Positions 52,088 through 61,914 are shown, counted from the first letter of the stretch. The stretch: DNA of 64,000 nucleotides from Candidatus Methanoplasma termitum (GCF_000800805.1 NZ_CP010070.1:62001-126000), one strand, 5' to 3'. Translations and numbers: made by a program. Notes: a model not told the origin generated them from the letters alone.

Positions 52088-53331
52088 GTGATCATATGGA
52101 AGACTGGGTATACGATAACTTAGATAAGGCCGAAAGGTTGGCATCGGAAGGACTATGCGACCACTGTCTCGGCAGGATGTTCGGGAAGGTCGGAACGGGC
52201 ATGACCAATGACGCACGCGGCCGGATGATAAGAGAGGCGCTTTCTGAAAAAGGGGTCAAGACAGAGAATCCGGAGATGTGCAGCCTCTGCGAGAATGTTT
52301 TTAATCTCATGCCGAGGTTCGCCGATGCTGTGGCAGAGAACATCAACAGCGTCCGATCGGACAATTTCCTTGTAGGGTCAAGGGTCGAGCCGGAGATAGC
52401 GGATAAGGAGAAGGCCTTATGGGAAAAATACGGGCTTGAGAACGCCGAATCCATCAAGACAGAGCTGAATCGCGAGATAGGAAAACTCGCACTGCCGAAG
52501 ATCAACCGTCCGGTCGAGTTCAAGAACCCTCAGGTCGTGGCATGCATAGATACCAGATTTGCAGATGTGACGCTGGACATCGCACCCATTTTCATCGCCG
52601 GAAGATACTTCAAGTACAGCCGCGAGATCCCTCAGACCATCTGGCCGTGCAGGGTCTGCAAAGGTAAAGGATGTCCGAGATGCGGCGGCACGGGCAAGAT
52701 GTACCAGACATCTGTTCAGGAGATCATAGGCGATATCGCGGCGGAGATGTCCGAAGGAACCGAACATTTCTTCCACGGTATGGGAAGAGAGGACATCGAC
52801 GCCTGCATGCTGGGTAACGGAAGGCCGTTCGTGCTTGAGATAAGCAAGCCCAGGATCAGGGATATAGATCTCGACGAACTTGAGAAAAGAGCAAATATGT
52901 CCGAGCTTGCGGGATATATCGGTCTTCACTTCGTACCGCGCGAAGCGGTGCAGGAATACAAAGCCGCAGATCCCGATAAAACCTATAAAGCAAGAGTAAG
53001 ATCTGAGGGTAAAGTTAATAAAGAAAGGCTATATGAGGTAGCTTTATCATTCAAGAATGTCCACATTGACCAGAGGACTCCACGCAGGGTCGAGCACAGA
53101 CGCGCCGACCTTGTGAGAAACAGAGAGGTCCGATGGGTCGAGGCGGAGATGATCGGAGATGACGTGTTCGACCTCACCGTGAACGCCGATGCCGGGACCT
53201 ACATCAAAGAGTTCGTTTCGGGCGACGACGGAAGGACCGTACCGAACTTCTCCGATGCGCTCGGCGTGAAATGTGTGGTGCAGACGCTTGACGTGATATC
53301 GATCAACTATCAAGAATCAACGAGGGATTAA
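52084..53331 (+). CDS. pus10: tRNA pseudouridine synthase Pus10
   Basis: Archaeal Pus10 makes pseudouridine 54/55 in the T-loop of tRNA. The 415-residue protein has an N-terminal zinc-binding part (CDHCLGRMFG ... CSLC), a THUMP-like region, an inserted Cys-rich turn CRVCKGKGCPRCGGTGK, and the catalytic domain with Asp in GMGREDIDACMLGNGRPF; NADAGTYIKEFVSGD lies near the C-terminus. Start ATG overlaps the KH gene by 4 bp; L21e starts one base after its stop. Confidence 0.93.
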   Translation: MSDHMEDWVYDNLDKAERLASEGLCDHCLGRMFGKVGTGMTNDARGRMIREALSEKGVKTENPEMCSLCENVFNLMPRFADAVAENINSVRSDNFLVGSRVEPEIADKEKALWEKYGLENAESIKTELNREIGKLALPKINRPVEFKNPQVVACIDTRFADVTLDIAPIFIAGRYFKYSREIPQTIWPCRVCKGKGCPRCGGTGKMYQTSVQEIIGDIAAEMSEGTEHFFHGMGREDIDACMLGNGRPFVLEISKPRIRDIDLDELEKRANMSELAGYIGLHFVPREAVQEYKAADPDKTYKARVRSEGKVNKERLYEVALSFKNVHIDQRTPRRVEHRRADLVRNREVRWVEAEMIGDDVFDLTVNADAGTYIKEFVSGDDGRTVPNFSDALGVKCVVQTLDVISINYQESTRD

Positions 53332-53332
53332 G

Positions 53333-53626
53333 ATGAAGGCATCCAGAGGAACAAGGACAAAGACCCGCCAGCTGTTGCAGAAGAAACCGAGGGCGCGCGG
53401 ACTTTCGCCCATAACAAAAGCTTTCCAGCAGTTCGAGGCCGGAGAGAAGGTCAACATTATTATAGACCCGAGTGTCCACAAGGGAATGCCATTTTCCAGA
53501 TTCCACGGGAAGACCGGCGTCGTCGTCGGCCCCAGAGGGGCGGCGTATGAGGTCGAGGTAAAGGAAGGCGACAAGACCAAGATGGTCGTTGCACGCCCGG
53601 AGCACCTTGTAAGGAACAGGGCATAA
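53333..53626 (+). CDS. rpl21e: 50S ribosomal protein L21e
   Basis: The 97-residue basic protein (MKASRGTRTKTRQ, FEAGEKVNIIIDPSVHKGMPF, FHGKTGVVVG, PEHLVRN) matches L21e over its whole length. It starts one base after the pus10 stop. L21e adjacent to the RNA polymerase subunit F gene is a familiar archaeal order. Confidence 0.97.
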   Translation: MKASRGTRTKTRQLLQKKPRARGLSPITKAFQQFEAGEKVNIIIDPSVHKGMPFSRFHGKTGVVVGPRGAAYEVEVKEGDKTKMVVARPEHLVRNRA

Positions 53627-53647
53627 ACATTTTGACCGGTGATACAA

Positions 53648-53965
53648 ATGTCTGAGCAATACATAACATTGGCCGAGGTCAGGGACCTTCTCACTGAAGA
53701 GCATGAGAAAAGGGAGCTCCTTACTTCGCAGAAGGCCGCAATGGAACATGCGAGGACAATTTGCGAGCTCTCCGCAGAGAACGCAAAGAAGATCATCGAA
53801 GAGGTCCGCACAATAAACGGTGTGACGGAATATACCGCGGTAAAGGTTGCGGATATACTTCCCCAATACCCGGAAGACGTAAGGGCGATATTTTCAAAAG
53901 AAAGGATAACACTTGACCAAAAGACCATCGATCGAATAATCGAGGTAGTAGGTAAATATCTGTAA
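53648..53965 (+). CDS. rpoF: RNA polymerase subunit Rpo4 (RpoF)
   Basis: Rpo4 forms the stalk of archaeal RNA polymerase together with Rpo7. The 105-residue protein has ITLAEVRDLL, an all-helical body, and the C-terminal HRDC-like segment AVKVADILPQYPEDVRAIFSKERITLD. An in-frame ATG at 53639 is possible; I use 53648 because the upstream GGTGATAC fits as ribosome-binding site. It is 21 bp after L21e. Confidence 0.92.
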   Translation: MSEQYITLAEVRDLLTEEHEKRELLTSQKAAMEHARTICELSAENAKKIIEEVRTINGVTEYTAVKVADILPQYPEDVRAIFSKERITLDQKTIDRIIEVVGKYL

Positions 53966-53990
53966 CACGTTTCAGCGTTGGTGATTGCAT

Positions 53991-54539
53991 TTGGAAGAGT
54001 ACGCATACGTTCTGGACTATCTTTCTCAGGGTGTGCCCACAAGTAATTTCGGCAAGAAGGAGCCGGTTTGCTATGCCTTGGGTGATGACGAATTCAAACT
54101 TTTCGAGCTTGTTCCGAAACCGACCGCGATCGTCAACATCGGCGAGAGAGTATACATAGGGAAGGATCCCGCAAAGAGGATGGTCATCGACCACGTAAAG
54201 AGGCGGGTCGGACCGGGAGATCTCACGAACAGCGCGCTGTCAGAGCTGGAATACTGCATCACCGATATCGTTATGGCAAATCAGCAGAGATTCATCAGAT
54301 TCTTCAACGAGGCAGAACCGATATCAATGAGGAAGCACCTTCTTGAAGAACTACCCGGGCTGGGAAAGAAGACGATGACCGCGATACTCGATGAGCGCAG
54401 CAAGAACGGCCACTTCAAGGATTTCAAGGATCTCAGCGAACGTGCCGCCATAAAGAATCCCGAGAAGCTGATAACCGCACGCATTGCGCTTGAAGTGAAA
54501 AGCAACGACATGAAGCGCTACCTATTCGTGTCCAAATGA
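53991..54539 (+). CDS. DUF655-family protein with helix-hairpin-helix
   Basis: The 182-residue protein matches archaeal DUF655: EEYAYVLDYLSQG at the N-terminus, an OB-like first half (VNIGERVYIGK) and a helix-hairpin-helix in LLEELPGLGKKTMTAILDER, suggesting nucleic-acid binding. The start is probably TTG at 53991 (MEEYAYV), five bases after GGTGATT; another TTG at 53985 would add two residues. The family is almost always next to ksgA in archaea, with which it overlaps by 4 bp here, hinting at a role in rRNA maturation. Confidence 0.88.
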   Translation: MEEYAYVLDYLSQGVPTSNFGKKEPVCYALGDDEFKLFELVPKPTAIVNIGERVYIGKDPAKRMVIDHVKRRVGPGDLTNSALSELEYCITDIVMANQQRFIRFFNEAEPISMRKHLLEELPGLGKKTMTAILDERSKNGHFKDFKDLSERAAIKNPEKLITARIALEVKSNDMKRYLFVSK

Positions 54540-55336
54540 ACCGAGGCGAAACGGGAAGGCTGATGGCCGAGACCGGCGTGGTCCCTAAGAAGAGCAAGGG
54601 TCAGAATTTTCTTATCGATGACAGAGTAGCCGACCGTCAGGTGAATTTCTCAGGCATATCCAAAGAGGATAGAGTATTGGAAGTGGGCCCCGGGCTCGGC
54701 ATACTGACTTCGAGGCTTATAGAACGCACCGATCACCTGACATGCATAGAGATCGACGAGATCCTTGCGGGCCATGTCGAGAGCACATACGGAGACCGTT
54801 TGGATCTGATAAGGGGCGATGCCGTCAGGATCCCGTTCCCGCCGTTCGATGTGTTCGTCAGCAACCTCCCCTACAGCGTCTCCACGCCGATAATATTCAA
54901 GCTTCTGGAGTATGATTTCAGGAAAGCGATCGTGATGGTGCAGAAAGAATTCGCCGACAGGATGATCGCCGACGTAGGAAGCCCCGATTATTCAAGGCTG
55001 ACAGTGAACCTGTTCTATAAGGCGGAATGCAGGCTTTTGGAGAAGGTACCGAGGTCGAGATTCAAACCTCAGCCCAAGGTCGATTCCGCGATAGTGGAGA
55101 TCGTCCCGAGACCCGCTCCCTTTGAAGTACTGGATGAGAAAACGTTCTTTGATGTGACAGAAGCGACATTCAATCACAGAAGGAAGAAGATAGGAACATC
55201 TCTGAAAGCAGCGAAGATGATCAAAGACGATTGGGATGTCCCGTTCTTGGACTCGAGGGTGGAGGAACTGCGCCCGGCAGAGATCGCCGAGATAGCCAAC
55301 TCTGTATTTGTTTTAAAGAAAGAATGCACTCGTTGA
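54536..55336 (+). CDS. ksgA: 16S rRNA dimethyladenosine transferase (KsgA/Dim1)
   Basis: It dimethylates two adjacent adenosines at the 3' end of 16S rRNA using SAM. The 266-residue protein has KKSKGQNFLID, the SAM loop VLEVGPGLGILTSRL, the catalytic NLPYSVSTPI and the C-terminal RRKKIGTSLKAA. It ends the translation cluster. With Dim2-like KH protein and Rio1 nearby, three late 30S maturation factors are in one transcription direction within 5 kb. Confidence 0.96.
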   Translation: MNRGETGRLMAETGVVPKKSKGQNFLIDDRVADRQVNFSGISKEDRVLEVGPGLGILTSRLIERTDHLTCIEIDEILAGHVESTYGDRLDLIRGDAVRIPFPPFDVFVSNLPYSVSTPIIFKLLEYDFRKAIVMVQKEFADRMIADVGSPDYSRLTVNLFYKAECRLLEKVPRSRFKPQPKVDSAIVEIVPRPAPFEVLDEKTFFDVTEATFNHRRKKIGTSLKAAKMIKDDWDVPFLDSRVEELRPAEIAEIANSVFVLKKECTR

Positions 55337-55456
55337 ACGCCGGTGCATGCGGCGGCAAATGCCAACACTTAAAAAATACAATTTGATATATATACATACA
55401 AATCAGTGGAATAGATAATGCGCTTTCTGAGCAGAACAGAACAACGGGAGTGACAA

Positions 55457-55972
55457 ATGAAGAAAATTGAGGTCGCGCTGATAGTCTTTGGCGTTCTTGT
55501 TATTGCAGGCAGCATTGCCTCCATCGTAGTCATGTTCAATGTATTGTCAAAAGAGCAGCCGCCGGCTCCGTGGGAAAGGGATCCATATTATAATTATTAC
55601 ATAGACTATGGGAGTTATGAGACTGAGATATTGCAAAATGGTTGGACAGGGAAAACTACTGAAGCCGGTCAAGATCCGCTTCTGGTGTTGAAGGAATTGA
55701 CCGACACAACAGTGGACTCTGAAGGAAGGATCATTTCAATCAACGGAGTCGCTCCCGATCAAAGTATAGGAGAGAGCTGGGTCATATGGAAATATGACTA
55801 TAATGCTGAGGATTATGGCAATAGGTGGGTGGAAATGGACTCGGTACCGCACTATGCATTCGGAGAGGGAACAGATTATTACTTGGGATTAACGCAGATC
55901 GATCCGGTCACGAAAACTCCTTATTTGAATCCTAATGATGGAGATATCTTTGTGGCTATACTCTGTGATTAA
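55457..55972 (+). CDS. Membrane-anchored secreted protein, unknown
   Basis: The 171-residue protein starts with an uncleaved-type signal anchor (EVALIVFGVLVIAGSIASIVVMF) and continues as a soluble Tyr/Asp-rich domain outside the cell. ITDTTVDSEGRIISINGVAPDQSIGESWVIWKYD-like spacing faintly recalls DUF4430/transcobalamin-type domains, but I would not name it. A GGAG ribosome-binding site and an upstream GATATATATAC TATA box (about 55384) support expression as a single gene. Confidence 0.6.
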   Translation: MKKIEVALIVFGVLVIAGSIASIVVMFNVLSKEQPPAPWERDPYYNYYIDYGSYETEILQNGWTGKTTEAGQDPLLVLKELTDTTVDSEGRIISINGVAPDQSIGESWVIWKYDYNAEDYGNRWVEMDSVPHYAFGEGTDYYLGLTQIDPVTKTPYLNPNDGDIFVAILCD

Positions 55973-56069
55973 GGAAGCCTCATATCCTGCGGCGGGATTT
56001 GATGAAACCGATTCTTTTCTGAGCCGAGAACAGTAAAGGTATAACTCTTTGACCGCATACCATGGACAT

Positions 56070-57257
56070 ATGCAGGTCGGTATAGTAGGAAAACCGAATG
56101 TGGGGAAGTCGACATACTTCAGCGCCGCAACGATGGCTACGGTGGAGATCGCAAATTACCCCTTTACCACGATAGCTCCGAACAAAGGCATCGCATACGT
56201 CAGGACGCCTTGCGCATGCAAGATCCTCGGAGTTCAATGCACCCCACACAACTCAATTTGTATGAACGGGACGAGGATGGTCCCGATAGAATTGCTGGAT
56301 GTCGCGGGTCTGGTCCCGGACGCCTGGGAAGGAAAAGGTCTCGGAAATAAATTCTTGGATGATCTGAGACAGGCGGATGCGTACATCAATGTGGTGGATG
56401 CCAGCGGGACCACTGATATTGAAGGGAATGTCATCGCCGCGGGGAAGTACGATCCCACCGAAGATGTTGTCTTCCTGAGAAAAGAGATCGCGCTTTGGAT
56501 GAGGGAGATCATAAAGAACGGACTGGGCAAGATCGCAAGACAGGCGAAGATCCAGGGTACAAAACAGGAGGCCATACTTCAGGAGAGACTCACCGGCCTC
56601 AATATCACCGAAGGGCAGATCAAAGAAGCTCTGAGGCATGTGGAACTGCCGCAGGACCCCACATTATGGGATGACGATACTCTGCTGTCACTATGCATAA
56701 GGATAAGAGAATTGTCCAAACCGATGATAATCGCAATGAATAAATCTGACATCGCTCCGCCCGAGAACCTTGAAAAATTGAGGAAGATGGGGGATCACGC
56801 GATCCCGACACTCGCCGAGACCGAACTCGCTTTGAAAAAAGCAGCTACGGCGGGACTTATTGATTATATACCGGGCAATCCAAGTTTTACTATCAAACCC
56901 GGGATCACCCTTAACGACGGTCAGAAGAAAGCGCTTGGCTACATGGCGGACAAAATGAAACTGTTCAACGGCACAGGCGTACAGTCTTGTTTAGAGGAAT
57001 GCGTCTTTAGGATATTGGACCTTATCGCCGTTTATCCGGTCGAGGACGAGTCGAAGTACACCGATCACTTCAACCGGGTGCTGCCAGATTGCATCTTGAT
57101 GAAAAGAGGCTCCAACGCAAGGGATCTGGCATATAAGGTACACACCGAACTCGGGGACAAGTTCATAAGAGCGATAAACGCCAAGACGAAACGGACCGTC
57201 GGTGCGGATTATGTGCTTCAGGATGGGGATGTAATAAGAATAGTGGCAAACAAGTGA
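56070..57257 (+). CDS. YchF/Obg-family GTP-binding protein with TGS domain
   Basis: The 395-residue protein has G1 GKPNVGKST at residues 6-14, G3 DVAGL, G4 NKSD, a helical insertion with a Cys-rich loop CACKILGVQC near residue 50, and a C-terminal TGS domain (VLPDCILMKRGSNARDLAYKVHTELGDKF). This is the archaeal YchF-like branch, ribosome-linked and possibly ATP- rather than GTP-specific. I start at the ATG at 56070; a TTG at 56049 is possible but adds seven residues not typical of the family. It is 4 bp upstream of polB. Confidence 0.92.
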   Translation: MQVGIVGKPNVGKSTYFSAATMATVEIANYPFTTIAPNKGIAYVRTPCACKILGVQCTPHNSICMNGTRMVPIELLDVAGLVPDAWEGKGLGNKFLDDLRQADAYINVVDASGTTDIEGNVIAAGKYDPTEDVVFLRKEIALWMREIIKNGLGKIARQAKIQGTKQEAILQERLTGLNITEGQIKEALRHVELPQDPTLWDDDTLLSLCIRIRELSKPMIIAMNKSDIAPPENLEKLRKMGDHAIPTLAETELALKKAATAGLIDYIPGNPSFTIKPGITLNDGQKKALGYMADKMKLFNGTGVQSCLEECVFRILDLIAVYPVEDESKYTDHFNRVLPDCILMKRGSNARDLAYKVHTELGDKFIRAINAKTKRTVGADYVLQDGDVIRIVANK

Positions 57258-57261
57258 TCAG

Positions 57262-59676
57262 ATGGAAACTACCGATATCCGACTCATAACGGCATCTTAC
57301 AGCAGCGACGCCGCCGGCAACGTCCTTGTTGAGCTGTTCGGTAAAACAAGAGACAAGAGATCCATAACCGTCCTTTACGGCGGGTTCGATCCTTATTTTT
57401 TCATTGTGGACCCGAGCAGCAATACCGAAGCGAGCCTGAAACCGGATCCGGAGATAATAAGAACGGAAAAGAACCGCCTTTTTTACAAAGGAGCAGACCA
57501 TGATGTTCTGAAGGTCACCATCAAGTCCCCATGGAAGGTCCCCGATTACAGGAACGAGTGGAAAAAGAAAGGTTTCATAGTGCTGGCAGCAGACATACCT
57601 TTCCATCACAGATTTGTCTACGACAAAGATATGGGCTCCTGTATAAGGGTCGTCGGAGAGAGAACAAAAGGTCCCTATACGACAGACATTATCATGAAGA
57701 TGTCCTCTTTCGAGAACATCGAGTCCTTCGATCCAGGACTGAGGATCCTTTCGTTCGATATCGAGAACAGCATCAAGAATGATGCCATTTACACCATTTG
57801 TTCGGTAGTCGAAGAGGATGGCATATATCGGACACTCGAAGCCCTGACAGGTGGCGAAGAGGATATAATAACAAGATTTGCAGAACAGATAAGGAAAGAG
57901 GATCCGGACGTCATTACAGGGTACAACATAGACAACTACGATATCAGACACATACTGAAAAGGGCAGATGCCAACAAAATGAAGGAAGCGATGCCCTGGG
58001 GCAGGGATCTCGGACAGCCGCGTGATGTGAACGACAGATTTTGGAGGCTTAAAGGAAGAATAATAATCGATGCGTGGTGGGCGGTAAAGCGCGAACTCAG
58101 ACCTAAACAAGAGACGCTGAACGCAGTTTCCATGCAGCTTCTCGGCGAATCGAAGATGGATGTCGATCCTAAGCAAATGGATGATGAATGGAAGAACAAC
58201 AGAGAAAAGGTCATCGAATATTGTAAGAAAGATGCAGAGCTTGCTCTGAAGATACTCATTAACGTGGGAACAGTAAGGAAAGGGATGGATCTAGCGACCG
58301 TAGCAAAGCTTCCGCTCGACGATGCTCTTAATGCGGGTTCTTCGCAGCTTGCCGATTCCCTTTTGATAAGGGAAGCGGACAGGCAAAAAGTAGGCATCCC
58401 TCTCACAGGAAGGAGAGAATCAGAAGACCAGATCGAAGGAGGATATGTTCACACGATGAACCCGGGATTGTACCACTGGGTATGTGTACTCGATTTCAAA
58501 TCGATGTATCCTTCTCTGATAATCGCCAAGAACATCTGCTTCACTACTTTGTCCCAACAAGGTACTATCGTTGCGCCCTCCGGCGCAAGGTTCCTGTCTC
58601 CCGAGAAAAGAGTGGGGATACTGCCAAAGATCCTGAAAGACCTGATGCGTCAAAGAGATGAGATCAAAGCGAGAATGAAAGCGACATCGGACGAATATGA
58701 GAAGAGATACCTCAACGGTCTTCAGGAGGCCGTAAAGGTGCTTATGAACACATTCTACGGGGTTTTCGCATCATCCTTTTACAGATTCACAGATAAGAGC
58801 ATAGGCGCCGCAATAACCGCATTCGCAAGGGAAAATGTGAAGAGGATCATCAGCGACGTTGAGAGCGAAGGGATATCCGTGATCTATTCGGACACGGACT
58901 CTGTGTTCATGCATTCTCCCAAAGAGGATCTGGAAGGCGCGGTAGAGTTCGGAAAGAGGATGGCAAAGAGATTCTCCGAAGAGGGAAGGACCTTGGAATT
59001 CGAGAAATTGATGGAGCCCCTCTTCTCACACGGAAAGAAGAAGAGGTATGTGGGAAGGGTGGTCTGGCCTACAAAGAGCGAAGAACTCCTTGTAAGAGGG
59101 TATGAGATAAGGAGGTCGGACTCATTCGATCTCCAGAGCCGTCTTTTAAAGGAATTGTTCGAAAAGATCCTCGACGAGAAGAACGATGAGGCCATGGCAA
59201 TGGTCAAGGGCATGATCAAAGACACAATTTCCAAGAATGTCGACGTCGCCGACCTGGTGATATCCCGAACGTGTAAGGACCCAGCATCATATGAGAACCC
59301 GGAGAGAATGAGCAATGTCCAGGCGGCGTTGAAAATGAAAGAGAGAAAATACAACTTCATTCCGGGAATGAAGGTCTCCTGGATAGTTACGAACGGCGGC
59401 GTTGTGCCGCAGCAGGTGGAACCGTACATGAGCGGCGTAGAGTTCACAGCGGAACCGGATTACAAATATTATGCGGAAAGATTGGCACAGACGGCTTCCA
59501 GGATCACGGAGGTATTCGGTTGGACCGAGAGCGATCTCTTGGCAGGAAGCCAACAGAAGACCCTGTTCGATGACGACTTTGGCGGGAAAAGCGCACCGGA
59601 GAAAAAGAAAAAAGAAGAGACCGTGACTTCGGCAAAGGCTCCTCCGAAAAGACCTAAACTGGATGATTTCTTCTGA
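57262..59676 (+). CDS. polB: Family B DNA polymerase with PCNA-binding tail
   Basis: This is a replicative/repair polymerase of 804 residues. Exonuclease motifs are intact: Exo I LSFDIENS, Exo II GYNIDNYDI, Exo III YCKKDAELA. Polymerase motifs are A DFKSMYPSLI, B KVLMNTFYG and C YSDTDSVF. The C-terminus has QKTLFDDDF, resembling a PCNA-interacting box, and a final PKLDDFF after a lysine-rich linker, so it may hold two clamp contacts. It follows the YchF-type gene by 4 bp and was probably translated from the same message. Confidence 0.96.
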   Translation: METTDIRLITASYSSDAAGNVLVELFGKTRDKRSITVLYGGFDPYFFIVDPSSNTEASLKPDPEIIRTEKNRLFYKGADHDVLKVTIKSPWKVPDYRNEWKKKGFIVLAADIPFHHRFVYDKDMGSCIRVVGERTKGPYTTDIIMKMSSFENIESFDPGLRILSFDIENSIKNDAIYTICSVVEEDGIYRTLEALTGGEEDIITRFAEQIRKEDPDVITGYNIDNYDIRHILKRADANKMKEAMPWGRDLGQPRDVNDRFWRLKGRIIIDAWWAVKRELRPKQETLNAVSMQLLGESKMDVDPKQMDDEWKNNREKVIEYCKKDAELALKILINVGTVRKGMDLATVAKLPLDDALNAGSSQLADSLLIREADRQKVGIPLTGRRESEDQIEGGYVHTMNPGLYHWVCVLDFKSMYPSLIIAKNICFTTLSQQGTIVAPSGARFLSPEKRVGILPKILKDLMRQRDEIKARMKATSDEYEKRYLNGLQEAVKVLMNTFYGVFASSFYRFTDKSIGAAITAFARENVKRIISDVESEGISVIYSDTDSVFMHSPKEDLEGAVEFGKRMAKRFSEEGRTLEFEKLMEPLFSHGKKKRYVGRVVWPTKSEELLVRGYEIRRSDSFDLQSRLLKELFEKILDEKNDEAMAMVKGMIKDTISKNVDVADLVISRTCKDPASYENPERMSNVQAALKMKERKYNFIPGMKVSWIVTNGGVVPQQVEPYMSGVEFTAEPDYKYYAERLAQTASRITEVFGWTESDLLAGSQQKTLFDDDFGGKSAPEKKKKEETVTSAKAPPKRPKLDDFF

Positions 59677-59766
59677 TTGGAAGAATGAACCCAACTATTT
59701 GAAAACGAACAAAAATTGTTTTTGGAAATGGTTTATCGTGGCAATGTACCTATGGCACATTCACTC

Positions 59767-60714
59767 TCAGGTCGCTCTTTGATCCACATTGTAATGCTCT
59801 GTTGTGCCGGCTTTGTCGGTTACCTCAGAGAGATACAGTATTATCGAAGTCGTCGCTGAGATCACGATGCCGACGGTGTATACCATCTTTGATTCCTGAT
59901 CATAACCTACTGCCATGTTGGTTAGAGCCCATACTTCTGCGTCCACATCGTTGCCTTCTACGGTCAGTGCAATGGTACTTCCGGTGTCGAATGCATCAGC
60001 AGGTAACCCCTGAGGACCATTACAGAGGAAGTATACATCCGTGTTTCCGTATTTCAATCCAAACTGACCATCGATGCAGTCCGCAACGCATACTGTCGTG
60101 AAACTGCCTGCTGTTCCCGAGTAAGTACTGGTAGTACCGATGGTATCCGATTCTTTGTATGAGCCCTTATCCTGCACTGCGACCCCATAGTTTCTCAGCT
60201 CGGCTGTCATTGTGTATGTTGGATATGTATAGACCATCCGATACGGTATATTATTTTTTGTGTCAGCGTAGATCTTGGCTGTAACATCATCAGTGACCAT
60301 CGAGTACACATTCAATTTCAATTTGCCATAATTGGCCGTTTCTATCTCTTCTATGCCTTTGAATTGTGTATCATTATCCGATGAATACTTGGGCATAAGT
60401 GTATATTGGATTGTGTTTGTTGTGGTCGTGCCTGTGGCCGTGGTTGTGATCACGCCGGTGGTTGTCTTTACAAAATATTCGTCCGCATTCTGACCGACGA
60501 ATTCCATCTTTAAAGAGTCTACCGTGGCGACCCCGTTGATATCAAAGTCGAGGACCGTCCCGGGTGCTAATTCTTGTTCTTTATTGTTATCGCCGGATAA
60601 GACAATATACAACGCAACCGCCACAATGACCACAATAATGATCACTATGACGACCAACAGGATCGTGCTTATTTTGCCGGACCTGTCCGTTTTAATTTTA
60701 TTAATAAGTTGCAT
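59767..60714 (-). CDS. Membrane-anchored surface protein, one VADC-GQ module
   Basis: The 315-residue protein has a basic N-terminus, KISTILLVVIVIIIVVIVAVALYIV as a single membrane anchor, and one extracellular beta-rich module of about 260 residues with LAPGTVLDFDINGVA, EFVGQNADEYFVKTT, Thr-rich TTTATGTTTT and VADCIDGQFGLKYG. It is a paralogue of the 62212-63864 protein, which has two such modules. I start at the ATG at 60714, eight bases after GGAG; the longer frame would translate the conserved leader. The N-terminus lacks the E5 and G/A cleavage site of type IV pilins, so it is not called a pilin. Confidence 0.7.
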   Translation of the reverse strand: MQLINKIKTDRSGKISTILLVVIVIIIVVIVAVALYIVLSGDNNKEQELAPGTVLDFDINGVATVDSLKMEFVGQNADEYFVKTTTGVITTTATGTTTTNTIQYTLMPKYSSDNDTQFKGIEEIETANYGKLKLNVYSMVTDDVTAKIYADTKNNIPYRMVYTYPTYTMTAELRNYGVAVQDKGSYKESDTIGTTSTYSGTAGSFTTVCVADCIDGQFGLKYGNTDVYFLCNGPQGLPADAFDTGSTIALTVEGNDVDAEVWALTNMAVGYDQESKMVYTVGIVISATTSIILYLSEVTDKAGTTEHYNVDQRAT

Positions 60715-60790
60715 AGTTTTTCTCCAATGCAAGCGGGCATACCCCACATGCTAACTGTTAGATAAGAAACGCCTTTGTTAATATAAATAA
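60715..60790 (-). promoter_or_regulatory. Promoter and conserved leader of surface gene 1
   Basis: TATA element TTATTTATATTAA (60778-60790, minus strand) followed by a leader of about 44 nt that shares GGCGTTTC, TAACAGT.AGCATG, GCCCGCTTGCAT and GGAG-AAAACTATGCA with the leader of the paralogue at 63865-63943. The shared sequence between TATA and start codon is more than a ribosome-binding site needs. Confidence 0.6.
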
Positions 60791-60829
60791 GCCAATGCGC
60801 AACTCTTTTTAAAAACTGTGTTTACTATA

Positions 60830-60851
60830 GTTGCGAACCTAACTTATTTGA
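60830..60851 (+). repeat. Left terminal inverted repeat of the IS630 element
   Basis: GTTG followed by CGAACCTAACT and TATTTGA; the 11-base core is identical to the complement of the right end. It directly follows the TA target copy. Confidence 0.85.
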
Positions 60852-60874
60852 ATGATTAAGTTCATATCTCTTTC

Positions 60875-61914
60875 ATGGCGGGAATTGAACTGATACCGAT
60901 CTCGAAGCCTGTCGACCTGAAGTTCATCGAAGGAAAGCTGAAAGAGATAGAGGCAGAGAGCAAGAAACAAAAGAAAGCGGGCGAAAGACTTGAGTTCATC
61001 AGATTGAGGTATCTTGGATATTCGGTCCCGGAAGCGTGCATGATCAAAGGCATAACCATTCAGACCGGATACAATTGGCAGAGTTCCTGGAACGAGAACG
61101 GCATTGATTCCGTAATGCCTAACTACGGAGGCGGGAGACCCTCCGCCATGACCCTTGAACAGAAAGAAAGGTTCAGGGATGCGGTGGCAAGGGACATGAT
61201 GACCACCGTTGAGGCCGGGGCGTTCGTAAGAGAACATTTCGGTATCGAATTCACTCCGAAACACATCCGTTCCATGCTCAGGTCCATGGGATTCAGACAT
61301 GCCAAGCCGTATGATGTCGATTATCGGCGCCCTGCCGATGCGGAAGGCATTTTAAAAAAAGACTCGGAACAGCGCTGGACTCTGTGAGCCTGAACGATAT
61401 CGCCTGGGGGTTCGCAGACGAATCCGCACAGAGGATCAGCGTAAACACCGCAAGAGTGTGGTCGTTGGGAAGACCCGTTCGAAAGATGAACTCCGATCGT
61501 GTGAACGCCAACACATTCGGGTTCTATGCGATCAACGGTAATTCTTCCGTGCTGTTCCCGGAATCATCCAAAGGCGCTGACATGTGTGCTTTTCTTGATG
61601 CGATCCGCGCAGCCAACGGAAACACGAAAGTGCTGATGATATTGGATAACGGCAGGATCCATCATACAAAGGCAGTGAGATCCCATGCGGCCGAACTCAA
61701 TATCGAGTTCCTTTTCCTTCCGCCGTATTCTCCGCAGTTCAATCCGATCGAATTCATATGGAAGACCGTCAAAGCAAGGGTCTCCGGTATGTTCCTTCTC
61801 TGCAAAGATCATCTGGTGGAGTTTGTTAAAGAGACATTCATGAAAGAATCCCTGAAAATGAGCTATGCTGAAGGATGGAAGAGGACTTTTTTAATCGACC
61901 ATGAGTCTAAATAG
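60875..61914 (+). CDS. IS630-family transposase made by -1 frameshift
   Basis: Frame 1 (60875-61387) encodes an N-terminal HTH part (FIRLRYLGYSVPEACMIKGI, YGGGRPSAMT, FTPKHIRSMLRSMGFRHAKP). The second frame, open across the junction to 61914, encodes the DDE catalytic domain: DES, LMILDNGRIHHTK, LPPYSPQFNPIEFIWKTVK. The join is at A7 (61354-61360), phased in frame 1 as TTA-AAA-AAA, which suits a -1 slip on A-AAA-AAA; reading then continues RLGTALDSVSLNDIAWGF. The fused product is about 347 residues, the family norm. It ends in TAG, unlike every other gene here. Catalytic residues look intact, so the element may be active. Confidence 0.85.

Noticed and set aside
61384-61914. Transposase second frame as a separate gene starting at 61384
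   Set aside because: The GTG at 61384 lacks a ribosome-binding site, and the frame continues upstream across the A7 site with family-like sequence, so a frameshifted single protein is the better reading.
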